Of a DNA stretch of 64,000 nt, positions 47,230 through 59,400 are shown piece by piece. Position 1 is the first letter of the stretch. Every line of letters starts with the position of its first letter. This DNA is from Linnemannia elongata (Eukaryota > Mortierellomycota > Mortierellomycetes > Mortierellales > Mortierellaceae). Where the stretch lies: positions 1,116,001 through 1,180,000 of the forward strand of contig JAXBDG010000013.1 of the NCBI GenBank assembly GCA_036320915.1, written 5' to 3'. Both the position numbers and the translations under genes were made by a program. The notes below the pieces were generated by a model that was given only the letters and a program-made list of their open reading frames with translations, did not search any database and had not been told where the DNA came from.

Positions 47230-47504
47230 AAATAAAAGAGTTCTCTCTCTCTTAACAAAACTACAAAGCCAACGTCGTTCATGTAAGGAAATAGCCTTCT
47301 TACCACAATCTATTGAATTATGGCGCCAATTGTCCTGGACCTCGTCCACCTTCCCTTGTCCAAGAAACACATCAATGGCAAAGTTAAAGATTTCTTCGCG
47401 TCAACCAACTGGTGTTGCGGATAGATAATTATGGAAAAGAAAATGTAGGTATATTGGCTAAATGAAGGAGTTGCAAAGAAAACGTGCGCTTGGTAGGTCT
47501 TTGT

Positions 47505-48470
47505 CTACTCTTCCTTGGCAGAGAGAGGCTCTTCGACAGCTGCCTCCAGGGCAGCAAGGAACTCTTTGTAAGGTCCCCCCACATAGGTCACCACTCCGTC
47601 AACAATGACAATCACACAAGGGATGGCCCTGTATTCTGACACCTTGTAAACGGCTAAATTGGTGGATGAAAAGTACAGGTAGTTGGCGTTTGATATTAGT
47701 GTCTGCAGTTCTACCACAGCCCTTTCTTTGGTTGAAAAAGAGCGCCAACCCTAATTTTGATGCATTTTAATCGATACTTACTCTCGCGGGCGTGTCCTTC
47801 TTCGTTATCAACGTAAATGGTATAACGGAAATCTTTCTTGTGCTCCTCAAGGAATGAAGTGACGACTGAGAGGTCCTCGTCTCTGGGTCTGAACATGCTC
47901 TCGTTGTTCACTCCGACAATAGCAACACGACCAGCGTATTTCTCGGACAACTCTGACAGTTCAGGGCCAGCGCGCACGCAAGGTCCACACCTGTGTGACA
48001 AAAATGAATGTGGCATTAGGTGAGTACGCAGAGAAAAAGAAGCGTGAGACCTTATCCATTCTTTGATAGAACAACTAGACGTACCAGGTAGCCCAAAAGT
48101 CGAGGACGACAACACGTTCCTGGCCAATAAACTTGGGTCCATTAACATGTTTCAAAGGCGCCACAACAGCAACAGGATCAACCTTGGTTCCAATATAAGG
48201 GCTCTTCCATCCAGCACGGAGGCAAGCAGGTGGACCCGCCTTGAGACGATCGCGGATGGACTCATACGAGGTAATGTTGAACTTTTTGAGGATCTCAAAG
48301 GGATCCTCAATACCAATTTCTTTGACCTTGAGCTTGAAAGATTCGACGGCGGCCCAGTAGGTATTTTCTTCCCAAGTGTCCTCGTATTTTTCGTCAAAAG
48401 GATCGCTCAAGATGTCGCTATAGGCGGTCTTGAGACGCTCTTCTGGGCTGTTGGGGTCTGCCACTGGCAT
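47505..48470 (-). CDS. Thioredoxin-fold protein with conserved N-terminal domain, paralogue A
   Basis: Three exons in transcript order: 48470..48085, 47990..47782, 47653..47505; 247 aa. The N-terminal ~115 residues form a domain shared with paralogues B and C: DPFDEKYEDTW, FKLKVKEIGIEDPFEILKKF, SYESIRDRLKAGPPACLRAGWKS. A thioredoxin/TlpA-like fold follows: VVVLDFWATWCGPCVRAGPEL with the active pair Cys130/Cys133, RVAIVGVNNESMF, DFRYTIYVDN, then the cis-Pro segment RAIPCVIVIVDG, where Cys replaces the usual Thr after the proline. No signal peptide, so probably cytosolic. Intron 1 splits the Trp codon right before the CxxC (phase 2); intron 2 is phase 1; both are shared with B and C. Role: a disulfide reductase or peroxide-linked thiol enzyme by fold; substrate unknown. 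Confidence 0.85.
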
Positions 48471-50309
48471 TATACACAATGAATGAAGGTGAGGATAGGG
48501 AAGACGTGGAGAGTGAAGGAGAGAAAGATAAAGAGAGCAGAATAAAAGGAAAAAGGAGAGAAATGGAGGTTACTAGAGAGAGAGAGGAGGGATTGAGCCA
48601 GTATTTAAGAAGGTTGAAGTCGAACAAGAAAGAACGAAAAAGAAGGGGGATGAGGATGGCACCATTTTGCCCAGCGAACGTTAAAGGGTATCACAAGGGC
48701 AAACACGCCCAAGAAAAACAAAAACTAAAAAATAATGATGAGCCGCCTTCTCGCCTTGTCACGGTCAACAAGCAGCAACAACAACAAGCCAAGCAAGCAC
48801 CTTGTTCACCCAATGTGCCATGTATTTTTTGGGTTTCCTTTCCATTTCGGGCAGCTTCCGCCAACGCCATTGCGATGAAGGGTAAATGGGGATGTATGTG
48901 TCTACGATTGTCTGTTGACTCTATCCTTCCGTCCTTTGTCCTCTGTAGGTTAGCCCACCCGCACAAAAATGACTAAATAAACCGCTCCAATCCAGGAACC
49001 GAATGCCTCATTGTGGTTCGATTTTAGCATCGAATTTCTATCCGACAGAATGCTTCTCTTTTTTGTCCACGATCTCCCCTGTACTTGTCAATGTGCTCCC
49101 TTCTTTGTCATCCATCCTCCATTCTGTGGATCAGTGCGGGATACAAAGATAAGAGGAAAGGGTACCTACACTTCTTCTCTTCTTTAGTTCTTCGTCTCAC
49201 TCGCTTGGATCGACAAAGAGCGGAAGTGCAAGCGTGTGAACAATTTTCCTTCTTTTTCCTCCAGAGAGGTCTTATTTATTTCTTATGTACTCTTGGTTTG
49301 AATGAGAGAGAGAAATGAGCAATGAGAAGGATGGAAGGAAGGCAAGGGAGCACAAGGAAAAGAAAGGGAAAAAAATCACACATCTCAGGGGAATATTGTC
49401 ACCTCTTGATTGGTCAGAATGGACGATGGTCTCATTTCGGTGGACAACCGAGTCAATTCAGTCCTACCCATCCCATGGGCGAAAGTTTGCCTTTCGCACT
49501 TTACTTACTACTCCTACTCATAACAACGACAGGGAGGGAAAGCACGCCGACGAAAGCAGATGTGGTGCTCTCGTGTTTGTGTCTTCTTCTTGCGTTTCCT
49601 TCGTTTTCTTGACTTTCAGTGGTCATCGACTCTCGACTATCTCGCCACATCCAGCCCAGATTTCGTCCTTTTTGCTATTTCACGTTGTTGTTCTTTCTTG
49701 TGACATTGTCCCCCGATCTTCTTTATTGGCCTTAAGTACCTGTGACCCAATCTCCAACACTCGCTTTTTCTCACGACACCCTCTATCAATTGAGCTCTCA
49801 CTCACTTCAAAAAAGAAACAAAATGGCACCGCGCGTCAGTCAGATGATGGCGCCATTCAACACATAAAGAGGAGCATGATCATTTCTCTGCTTCTCTCCC
49901 GCTTACTCGTCAACATGGTCCTGCCGCTCCTCCAATCAACCCTTTCTTCGGAATGTCTCTTCCATTTTCAGGTTGGTGTTGGGATTTGCCGCGCGCGGTG
50001 TTTACTATCAACGAATATGCAAGATGAGATGATCGTATTCGAGTATATGCGTGAGAGGCGTTTTTTTTTCTCCGGAAAAACACAATGTTGTCACCCATTG
50101 TTTTATTCTTTGCCTGTTTTGTGTTAGTTTGGTTTGTTTGTGGGCCTTATGAATATGTTCGTTTTATCAGAAACTTTCTATCGAGACTGTAAAGGCTGTC
50201 CGATTCCCACACAGCTGCTCAGCCTTTCTTTTTCTCCGCTTGCTGTTCCGGCTGATGCAACGCACTGATGCCACTTCTACTGCTGTCCGCGACTCCAAAG
50301 GTTATTGAC
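48471..50309. other. Intergenic region between paralogues A and B
   Basis: 48480-48600 is the C/T-rich (minus) leader of paralogue A. The rest has only low-complexity frames, the longest 49315..50127 (+), which lacks any recognisable domain. The frame is probably chance. Confidence 0.45.
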
Positions 50310-51299
50310 TCATTCCTCCTTCTCCATAGCGATGGCGTCCAGTGAATTGCTCAGAGCTCTCTCGAAATCTTCACCAGGACTACCAACATACGAGACGACG
50401 TTATTCACCAACAGGATCAAACAAGGGATACCCCGATACCCACAAGAGTTATATAAGCCTATAAATTGAACATAAACAGGAGCAGTCGTATTTTTTTTCT
50501 AGTTAGCTCTTTGTTTTACTTACGGTTACTAACAACAAAGTGTCGAAAGAGCGAAGAGAAAAAAAAGAAGAGACTTACTATCACGAGCATGATTCTGATG
50601 GTCAATGTAAGAGGTATACCTAAAGGCATCCTTCTTCTCTACAAGGAAGCCCTTCAACTTTTCGACATCGTGTTCCTTGTCCTCAAACATCGCTTCGTTG
50701 TTGATACCCACCACTGCGACTTGTCCGACATGCTTCTCTGCCAAGTCTGATAGTTCTGGAGCAGCTTTGATGCATGGTGCACACCTATGGCAACATATGA
50801 AACAAATGTTAGAATATTAAATTGTTTCATTCCTCAGTCAAGGACTAACATCCCATGAGAACAGAAGACTAAAGAAAACGAAGGCTTACCAGCGCGCCCA
50901 AAAGTCCAGGACAACAATCTTATCCGCCCCCTCAAACTTCTTCCCACCAACGAGCTCACACCGGTCCAACACTGCAGCAATATCCACAGTCTGTGAAAGC
51001 ATCTCACTCTTCCACCCCTCCCGGAAACATTTAGGTGGACCCTCCTTCATAACATCTCGGATATCTTCATAGGACTTGAACCCGACCTTACGCAGGATCT
51101 CAAATGGGTCGTTGATCCCGGCTTGAGCGACCTTGGTCTTGAAATCTTCAATCGCGACCCAGAAAAGGGCTTCATCCCAGCTCTCGTCGTACTTGTCCTG
51201 GAAGGGGGTGTAGATGATGTCGTGGTAGTGTCTGCGAAGGATGGCTTCGTCTTGTGGTAAGGGCTGGGGCTGTTGGCTGTCTTCAATTGTTGGTGGCAT
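50310..51299 (-). CDS. Thioredoxin-fold protein, paralogue B
   Basis: Three exons in transcript order: 51299..50890, 50784..50579, 50458..50310; 254 aa. The same two-domain plan as A: TPFQDKYDESWDEALFWVAI, GINDPFEILRKVGFKSYEDI, EGPPKCFREGWKSEM, then IVVLDFWARWCAPCIKAAPEL (Cys138/Cys141), QVAVVGINNEAMF, FRYTSYIDHQNHARDS and YRGIPCLILLVNNVVSYVG. The active-site tryptophan codon is again split by intron 1 and both intron phases are identical to A, showing tandem duplication of an already split gene. It has a TATA box about 100 bp upstream of the start. The pair is CAPC rather than CGPC, which may change redox potential. Confidence 0.84.
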
Positions 51300-52554
51300 G
51301 TCTGTAGATCGTTGGAATAGCGATGGTTTATAGGAAATGGAGGGAGATGTCGTTGAAGTATCTGAGGTGAAGAAGAAAGCAATGTGCAGGGTCGCCTTTT
51401 TATATAAACAAAGAATGGGCCTTGATGAAACCAAGACACTTCGGAAGGACATGAAATTATTCAAATCTTTAGACAAGACATCGTCTACTACACATAAACA
51501 ATTGATTATGTTTACTTTGGATATGAGTAAAAAAGGAACTCTCGTGGCAATGATGAATTGGTCCTTAGGGTAACCAATTAAAGTTATTGCCAGTTCATAG
51601 TATCCAAAGTCTTTTTGGATGGTTGCTTTGTTCCCTTCGATTTCCCTTTTTTCTGGCAAGTGTTAGTCGTGGTACCCTGTAGGCGTCTGTTGGTAGTTGC
51701 AAAATGGTATAGCTCGTTCGTTTGTTTTTGTTTGTTGTATGCAAGCGAGTACACAAGCTCAGATACAACCAGGAACGGTGAACAATATGTCGTTTTCGTC
51801 TTATCAACAATGAGAAACAGAAGTCTATGAAAAAGAATTAAGAAAGAAGAGCCTCAAAAGATATAGGAAGAGTACCAACTGAAAGACAAAAAAATGAAAG
51901 CCGAAACCGTTAATTTTTTAGGTCATTTTCACATCCTCTCGTAATATGATGTCTTCGTGTCCGCATGTCTACGGTATGAGAAAACGGAAGGTCTCCCATT
52001 GGTCCATGCCCGGTCTTCTTGGATGTGTTGTTCTTTAGAGTTTTATCTTTCCTCCAACTATCATCTTTCGCGTTTGAAGAACGATAACAAACAGCCCAAA
52101 GGCTCATACCTACCTTTTCCTCCATCCATTTTTATTTCTTTCATTTACCACCCAATTGGACGCCGTCTGGGCGCATACCCTGCCCTGTTGTTCGTAGAGT
52201 CGATACTATACACATCGCGTATGATATTTGTACTCACTTTTGTTGTCACTCTCTCCTTTGTTCTCAATCTTCTTGCCTTTCATATTTCGGTCAGGGTACC
52301 GTTGTACAGGGATGTTCAGCCCGGCGAGCTTACAAATCCAATGTAGGCGAGGGAGTGTCCATCGACGAAAGGGAGAAAGTTGTAGAGATGAAAGAGCATG
52401 CAAGAAGGAAGAGGTGCACGGAAGGACCATCCGTTAAGTATGCACCATGTTGACATAATTCAAGGGGCACCAAGCTGGTGGGACAGAGAAGAAATGTAGG
52501 CTTTTGCATTTTCTCTTGGCGATCTAATAAAAAAATATGTAACTTGATGTATCT
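51300..52554. other. Intergenic region upstream of paralogue B
   Basis: Contains the paralogue B promoter with a TATA box at 51398-51406, and the 3' flank of the GT15 gene. No other gene seen. Confidence 0.45.
51398..51406 (-). promoter_or_regulatory. TATA box, paralogue B
   Basis: TATATAAAA on the minus strand about 100 bp upstream of the start codon at 51299. Confidence 0.5.
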
Positions 52555-54352
52555 CTAGTCGAATATCTCTTCTGGAAAGACCATCCCCTTCTCGCCCGCC
52601 AGCTCCAAGAACCTATTCGTACATGACATCCTTTCGCGGTCTGCGAAAAAGAAGAAAGCGCAGGCGCAACGAAGCGAGTGCGTTAAATAGGTAATCATGT
52701 TATGCAACTCACTCAAGCCATACTAACAACAGAAACATGTATATGCACGCAACTGCTACTTACTGACGTTCCGGTTGGGGTCACAATGGCACTTGGCCTG
52801 GAGTTCCGGTTCTGCAGGGCAGTTGTAGAACGGCGCGTGAAAGTATCCTATCTCTTTAAAGAAGTGGATCTGGTCGATAGGTAAAAGTAGTGCAGCAGCG
52901 ATTGAGTGGACAGGCGCATCCCCCCACCGTTCGTAGAAGAATCCCCCTGCTTGATCCAGATGGTTGAAGTACTGCTGATAGGCCTTGTCTCGCATCCATC
53001 GCGCGTCTGCAATCTCGAAATTAGACCAAAAGTGACACGACTAGGGAAAAAAGGCGCAACGAGTGATCAGTTTGGTGGCACAGGATGAAAAGTATTGATT
53101 AGATTCACTGATTGGTCCTTAAATGTTTCGTTTTTCAGGAACGAATTAAAGGTAAATACTTACGTTATAGCTCTCGCCTCCGTCGTCAGAAATTAAGTCG
53201 AGTGCATTGTTCTCGGCCAGAAGGTGCGGGTACATGTCCATAAACTCCCTTGTTACATTCCAGAGCGATGGGATAGTCTCCATGTATTCTGGTAGCGACA
53301 TAGCAAATGCTATTTAGGGTTCATTCGCATCATAATAGAGAAATAAAAGTGGGGTTAATACCCTACGAGATATCATATTAGAAAGACCTGAAGTGACATT
53401 CTTAATGTGTCAGTTGAATACCATATTTCTTGTTGTTGTCCTGCATGTATAAGAAGGGGTCAAAATCCAGGTCACAAGAGAACTCCACATCGGGTTCGAT
53501 ACGCCAGTAATAGTCGAAAGGCAGCATAGCTTCATGTTGAAAGAAAAACCCTGATTGATACCTAAGTGTCGATATGATTGAAGAGGTGAAAAAAATGGTG
53601 TATACATCAAATTATACAACCCTTCTTATGCTCACATGCACACCAACCTGATGATAGCATTCACAGTAATACAAGGCAACAAAAAGTACCGCGTACCTGC
53701 ACATATGTCGATAGCTTTCACTCCGCCCATACACAATATTCGCCATAGCCTTCCTTGCCTCCTTCACCTTCGTAGTCGAGATCCACTCCGGGTAACTCCA
53801 ATGCTCCGCTGGGACCAACCCAAACGTTATGTTGGCCCTGGACATGGGTCGAATCAACTCCTTGAACTCTTCCGTGAACGGCACATCATTCAGAAACACA
53901 TACGGATACTGGAAATTCCGGTTAAAGCGGTCTTCAATCTGTCGGACAGCACTCCGAGCGCCTTGGCCATCTGAGTTTCGAACCAGCATCACAAACGCTG
54001 CGTTGGCGCGACGGGTGGGAGGTTTGGGTGGAAGTGGTCTCTGGAGGAGGATGGTGTTTTTTCGGTCCCGTTTTGGCGCTTCCTTCTTATTGACGTTCCT
54101 GAGTGGTGCAGCATTCGTGGGTGTTTTTTGTTGGGTTTGGCGGGTCTTGTGTATCACGCCTTGATGTTTCTCCTTGAGTATTGATAGTCCTCCTCTTGAT
54201 GTATCGACGGCAGCCGAGTCCTCGTGAAGACGATTCCGGTCGTTTGTTGAATGGTGCCAGTTGCTGTATGTTGAAACGAGTACGAACAGGATGGCTATTG
54301 AAATCACCGTGATGGTGACGGTTCTAGTCAGTTGCTGCTTTTTGGCTAGCAT
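52555..54352 (-). CDS. KRE2/MNT1-type alpha-1,2-mannosyltransferase (GT15)
   Basis: Five exons in transcript order: 54352..53697, 53561..53422, 53309..53164, 53040..52764, 52640..52555; 434 aa, all phases agree. A type II Golgi protein: short basic start (MLAKKQQ), one signal-anchor span (about 11-28), a basic Pro/Lys-rich stem to about residue 105, then the GT15 catalytic domain: [115 protein letters not shown] and [15 protein letters not shown]. It transfers mannose from GDP-mannose to glycoprotein O- and N-glycans for the cell wall. It lies inside the thioredoxin-like cluster, same strand, and splits paralogue C from B. Confidence 0.93.
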
Positions 54353-55078
54353 CTCTGCTTTGCATCAGAGTGTTGAGATCAATTCAAGGTTGTTTGGCAG
54401 GGTCCTGTTTTATCCTTGTTCCTTTGGTTCTTGGATTGTCTTCAGAGGTGGATATTGGTTGACAAGAGTAAGAGACCAAGAGGAAAGAGTGTCGAAGCTT
54501 GACTCAGAAGAAATGGGATATTGAAGGAGAATGCAAGAAAATGAAAACAAAAGTGACGAGAGAATGAAAGCAAAGAAGAGTGAAAAGGGGAGAGAAAAAG
54601 TCGGACTAATAGGGAGAGGCTCCCCCTTTTTCTTTTTGTTCTGAAGAATGAAGGCGTTCGCAATGATAGAGGCGGTGTAGCTTGCAAAGGGGAATAAAAA
54701 AAAAGACAAAGTGACTTCTATATGCTGACGATGGATTCGCAGAACATACTCAATTGAGAGCATGCATGCACGCATCCTCTCTGCCTGGCAAATTTGGGAC
54801 AATTAACACCCCTCTTTGCGATCTCTGTTTTGAAGGGTGCGTCAAGGACAAGCATGACGCGCTCATTCGATTCAAGTGACATGTCGTATTTTTTATTTAC
54901 TTAGAACCTTGCGAACGTGGTCGAAAGATGGACATGAAAAGAACTCAAAACAGAGTGAAGGGTATGTAGACTATGCTAGTCGATGTTACAGTTTCTCTCT
55001 CCTTCTCTCCCTCTCGACCTACTGACTTTCTCCTACTCTCTCACTCAATCTCTCTCTCCATCTCAAGTTTACTCGTGC
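54353..55078. other. Intergenic region between GT15 gene and paralogue C
   Basis: 54480-54620 is pyrimidine-rich on the minus strand (GT15 leader). No gene seen. Confidence 0.45.
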
Positions 55079-56485
55079 TTACTCCTCCCGACGCGCTCCA
55101 GCTTCGACAAAATTCAATGTGTTCTCGAGGACAGGTCTGAAGTTTTCCTGCGGCGAGCCCACATAAGTGACAATGCCGTCCACCAGTAGTATCACGCAAG
55201 GGATACCACGATATCCCCCTGGGTTGTAAACAGCTAATTTATGAACAATGTAATAAGGATAATGGTTAGTTGGAATTGTCCGGAAGGATAAAATGAAAGG
55301 CGGTGTCGGGCGCTAATGTTGTTGTTCATGGACCCAATGCCCAATTGATTGGTTCGATCACCCACAACAGTCCACACACAAGTCAAGACTTATAAATGTG
55401 ACATTGACAGAGAAAGAGAGAGAGAAAGAGAGCGAAAACGAAGCAAGCCATCGTTTGATATACACACACACAAACACACACACACACACGGCTGCCTAAA
55501 CGCTCCTCTTCCTTGTCGCGATACAATTTCTCCCTTTCCCCACCCCTTTTCAGTATTTCGAGTCCTCAGTCCATGCCCAACCGTGCCCATGCATGTGCGC
55601 TCCAAACTTACTTTCTTTTGCATGGCCTTCATCGTTGTCGATGTAGATAGTGTATCGAAATCCTTCCCGGTGGTCATCCAAGAACTCGTTCAACTTGTCA
55701 ACGTCTCCCGGGTTTGTCTCTCCAAAGATGCTCTCATTGTTGATGCCCACAACTGAAATCCGGCCTTCGAATTCGTCCGCAAGATCTGATAGTTCCGGCC
55801 CTGATTGAACACAAGGGTCGCACCTGTTGGTCGAAATGAAAGAGTTTAAGGAAGAAAGAAGTGGTGAGTTTGTTCAGTGCACAGAAAAATGGGGGAGGGT
55901 TGGGTGAAATACGGTTCCCCGGAAATACTGGCTACTTTGTCAGTAACGGGCACAACGGACATTAAAGTCTGCGCATTACCCGTCGTCTTTTTCATTCGAC
56001 AACAAAAGAGCACGCCATCCATCCTGATACTCATACACATATTCACACGCATTATTTCCTATTCACTTAAACCAATAACAAAGAAGAATGCCGTACCATG
56101 AAGCCCAAAAATCTAGCACGACTACTCTCCCTTCGCCCGTGAACTTGGGTCCTGAGACATAATGACATTTGGCGACAAGGGCCACGGGGTCGATCAGTTG
56201 TCCCAAAAGATCACTCTTCCATCCCGGACGGAAACACATCGCGGGTCCCTTTTTGTGCTGTTGACGGACAGCATCGTAGGACTCGACACGGTATCGCTTG
56301 AGGATATCGAGGGGTTCGGCAAATCCGATTTCGAGTGCCCTGGCCTTGAATTCCTCGATCGCTTTGTCGAATGGTTCGTCCTGCCATCTATCCTCGTACT
56401 TGTCCTCGAAGGGGTCGTTCAGGATCCGTTGGTAGGCCTCGATCAAAAGGGTCTCTTGATCTGTGAGTGGAGGGTTGGGTGTCAT
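55079..56485 (-). CDS. Thioredoxin-fold protein, paralogue C
   Basis: Three exons in transcript order: 56485..56097, 55823..55612, 55233..55079; 251 aa. The same plan: NDPFEDKYEDRWQDEPFDKAI, AEPLDILKRYRVESYDAVRQ, KKGPAMCFRPGWKSDLLG, then VVVLDFWASWCDPCVQSGPEL (Cys131/Cys134), RISVVGINNESIFGE, FRYTIYIDNDEGHAKE and YRGIPCVILLVDGIVTYVG. The active site is CDPC, a third variant beside CGPC and CAPC. Intron positions and phases match A and B; its second intron is longest (378 bp) and carries a (CA)n tract at about 55462-55488. The start chosen is the ATG at 56485, aligned with the starts of A and B; upstream sequence is pyrimidine-rich leader. Confidence 0.84.
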
Positions 56486-59400
56486 TGTTGGATCGAGTGA
56501 TGTGAGTTGGGCGGGAGTTATTTTTGGTGGCGGTGTGTCCTGGGTTGTCAGTCGCGTCGAATTTTTTCGGCAAGGGTGGATGATCCTGTTGCTGAGATGG
56601 GTGGTTGATCTGCAAAGTGATAAAAAAAACGAGGGTGAAGAAGCTGAAGGATGGTTGGAAAAAGAGAGAAGAAGAGAAAGAAAGCGGGGGGTTTTTATGC
56701 AGAATGGCATCAAGTTGAGAATAAAGGCGAGGCAAAGGCTCTGTGTTGTAAAGAGTGTCACTTGTACATGCGAGAGTGGGTGTGTGTAAGGTTGTGCCAA
56801 GGTTTAGGAAGGAGGACACAAATGCTAAAGCAGACAAAACAACTCACACACATGTACACATTTTGTGTTCGACTCGATTTAACTCGCTCTATTTTTTCTG
56901 TTGTTCCGCAGACAAACATAAAGGGAACACAACAAAACAGCCTCTCGTTCTTCGTTGTTGTTTGTTTTGTTGTAATGAAATAAGTTGTAAAGAAAAACAG
57001 AGAGCCGGTCTGGAAGGAAGGCTTGAAAACCTGTCTATTTCGAGTTTAGACCGGAAGTAACCTTTCAATCCCCATTCTTTACTTTTTTTTTCGGCAGAGG
57101 GGACTGTGCGGGTGTGTGTGTGAGTGTGGGACAGACAGAAAGAAAAAAAGGCATATCAAGAGAGCAGACGGAGGAGAACTACATAGATGTTGTTATGGGT
57201 AATTAAATCATTCAGTAGGAGAATTGGAGGAGCATTCAAGAAGATCGTACTGGATCGAAGTAAAGTGTACATGAACAGGTGTTCAATTGGCACTGCTCAT
57301 GTAAAACATCAAACATTAACAACAAAACAAACAGTTATCGGGCGGATGAAAGGCATTAGGATAAGGACGAAAAATAAAAATGAGGGGTTTGTTGTTATTG
57401 TCGTCTTTGGTGCAGATTGAACGTTATTTGAAGAGTCAAATAGCAACAACAAGGCAAGGCGTACAGACACCGGTAGAATTAAGAATATCGATAATCTTTT
57501 TTTTTTTTATGATTCACGCGTTGTGTTTGTCAATGGTAAAGTGCGTTATTGAAGTCAAGCGTGTCAAGGAGGGCACTGTATGTGTGGTTTTTTGAAGGAG
57601 AAAAGTACAACCTCGATCCCCTAAAAAGCTTGTCTGCAAATCTGTCCGGCAGTGCATCGTGTATTCTTTATCCTACTTTTGATATTTTTCCCTCATGCCT
57701 TATTCTTTCCCTTGCACTATATCGCACGAATGTTCGTAAATGCTCCCTCCTCCTTTCTTCTCGCTCTCATCTTTCTGAACAAATGTCACTTCGCGTCCAT
57801 CCAGACTGACGAAAGGACTTGTCCTCTGTTTACGTTAATGTTTCTGTGTGCGGCACTTGAAAGCTTCCACGGAGGATTGTGGTCCTTGCCTTCCTGATGC
57901 TCTGATTTGTCCAATGCCACCACTTGGTTTGTTCTTGACCACAAACACAAACACAAACAACCAAAAGAAGAGAAGGGGCCGCTCGGCGGATTGACCATGG
58001 TCTTGTCAATGGTCTGGACCATTGAGCAGTCGGTTGTTTCTGTCGGCGTCTGTCTCTCCTCCCTTTCCAATAACCTTTCCGCCTCCGAAGAACTTTTCAG
58101 TGTTGTTTTGGTACTCCTGACAGACACCCGCCCAAAACTGACAGGCGGTCAGAAATACGCCAACAACATTAGTAACAACAAATTAATATCGACTACATGC
58201 ACCACGACATCAATTGGACCGTCGTTGTGCTCTGGGGTGCTTTGTTCTCTTATCATCATTTATCTTCCACAAAAACAATTGCCAGTTTTGCCTTGTGAAG
58301 AATGGAGGGAAGGTGGGATAGAAAGAGCAAATGAAGGAAAAAAAAGTGAGCTCCCCTTGGGAGTTTTGTGAGGTGTCATTGTCATGAAATTACCTGTCTT
58401 TTAAGACATGTCCATAGATGAACACGATCGTTGCTGTTGTGCCTCAAACCCATAAATGGAGGTTTATGCTTACAGCATGCATGACCAAAAGACAAAGACG
58501 AAAGGGCTTTCCTGAAGGTCTTTACCGCCTTCGGCTCTTTTGTTTGGATTTTTGCTCTGCCACACACAATTGCATTTGAATGAACAATAGTGGGTGAGAC
58601 AAAAATGAGTGTGAATGGCAGAAGGATGAAAGTAACTCATTCAAGACTTTTCGACTTATCTGCTTGACTACGACCAGTTTCCTTCAGAACCACGCTTTCG
58701 CTTCTGATCATGATCTTTCTCTCGCCCTTTCTTGAAGAGTACTCTCCCAGTCCTCCCGCAGACTTCTTCTGTCTCAATCCCCTATCGCACCATCCTCCCG
58801 CAATGTGATGAAAAGATAACGCGTCCTTTGGCATTGCACGTGCAACCACCATGGCTCCTATTCTGCCTAGTCCTTACTCACCGTCTCCCCTCCATCTCCT
58901 TTTTTCCATCTGTATTTTTGTTCTTATCCGTTGATCTGTCCGCTCTGTTTGTTGACTACTGTTGTTATTGTTGAGCCATGTGTAGGGGTAGGTAGAACGT
59001 TTTGCCCTCGCTTGCTGTGCATAGTGCATCACAATTGGCGTCAACAACACTGCCTCACTGCCTTGCTATGCCTTACTTCACGGCAGTGCGCTGCACTGCA
59101 CTGCCCATGGCCCTCATTGCTGGGACCAATGTCCAGGTCGGGTTAAGGTGGGAAAAGGTTTGCCCACCACTTACCGTGTGTTGAAACGTCGATTACCTTT
59201 TCGTTTCTTCGACTTTTATTGTCTCTGTCAGCAAACAATAAGGTTGATTAGCATTGACCACCGCGGAAAAGGAAATAGCGACTTGGGCCACCTTTTCATT
59301 TTCCATCCTTTCCCTTAACAACACAACCGACACAAACAAACAAGTGCGAGAGAGTCGTTGCTTGTGTTTTTGCTTTTTGTGTCCTGGTAATTGGTGGACT

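Larger units (their letters stand above)
46562..47311 (+). repeat. Right arm of the inverted repeat
   Basis: Mirror of 45571..46320. The boundary is sharp at the inner end (46561/46562) and fades over about 15 bp with two mismatches at the outer end. Confidence 0.95.

Noticed and set aside
49315..50127. 270-codon plus-strand frame
   Set aside because: Mixed Lys-rich then Ser/Leu-rich composition with no domain, splice context or leader; likely chance.
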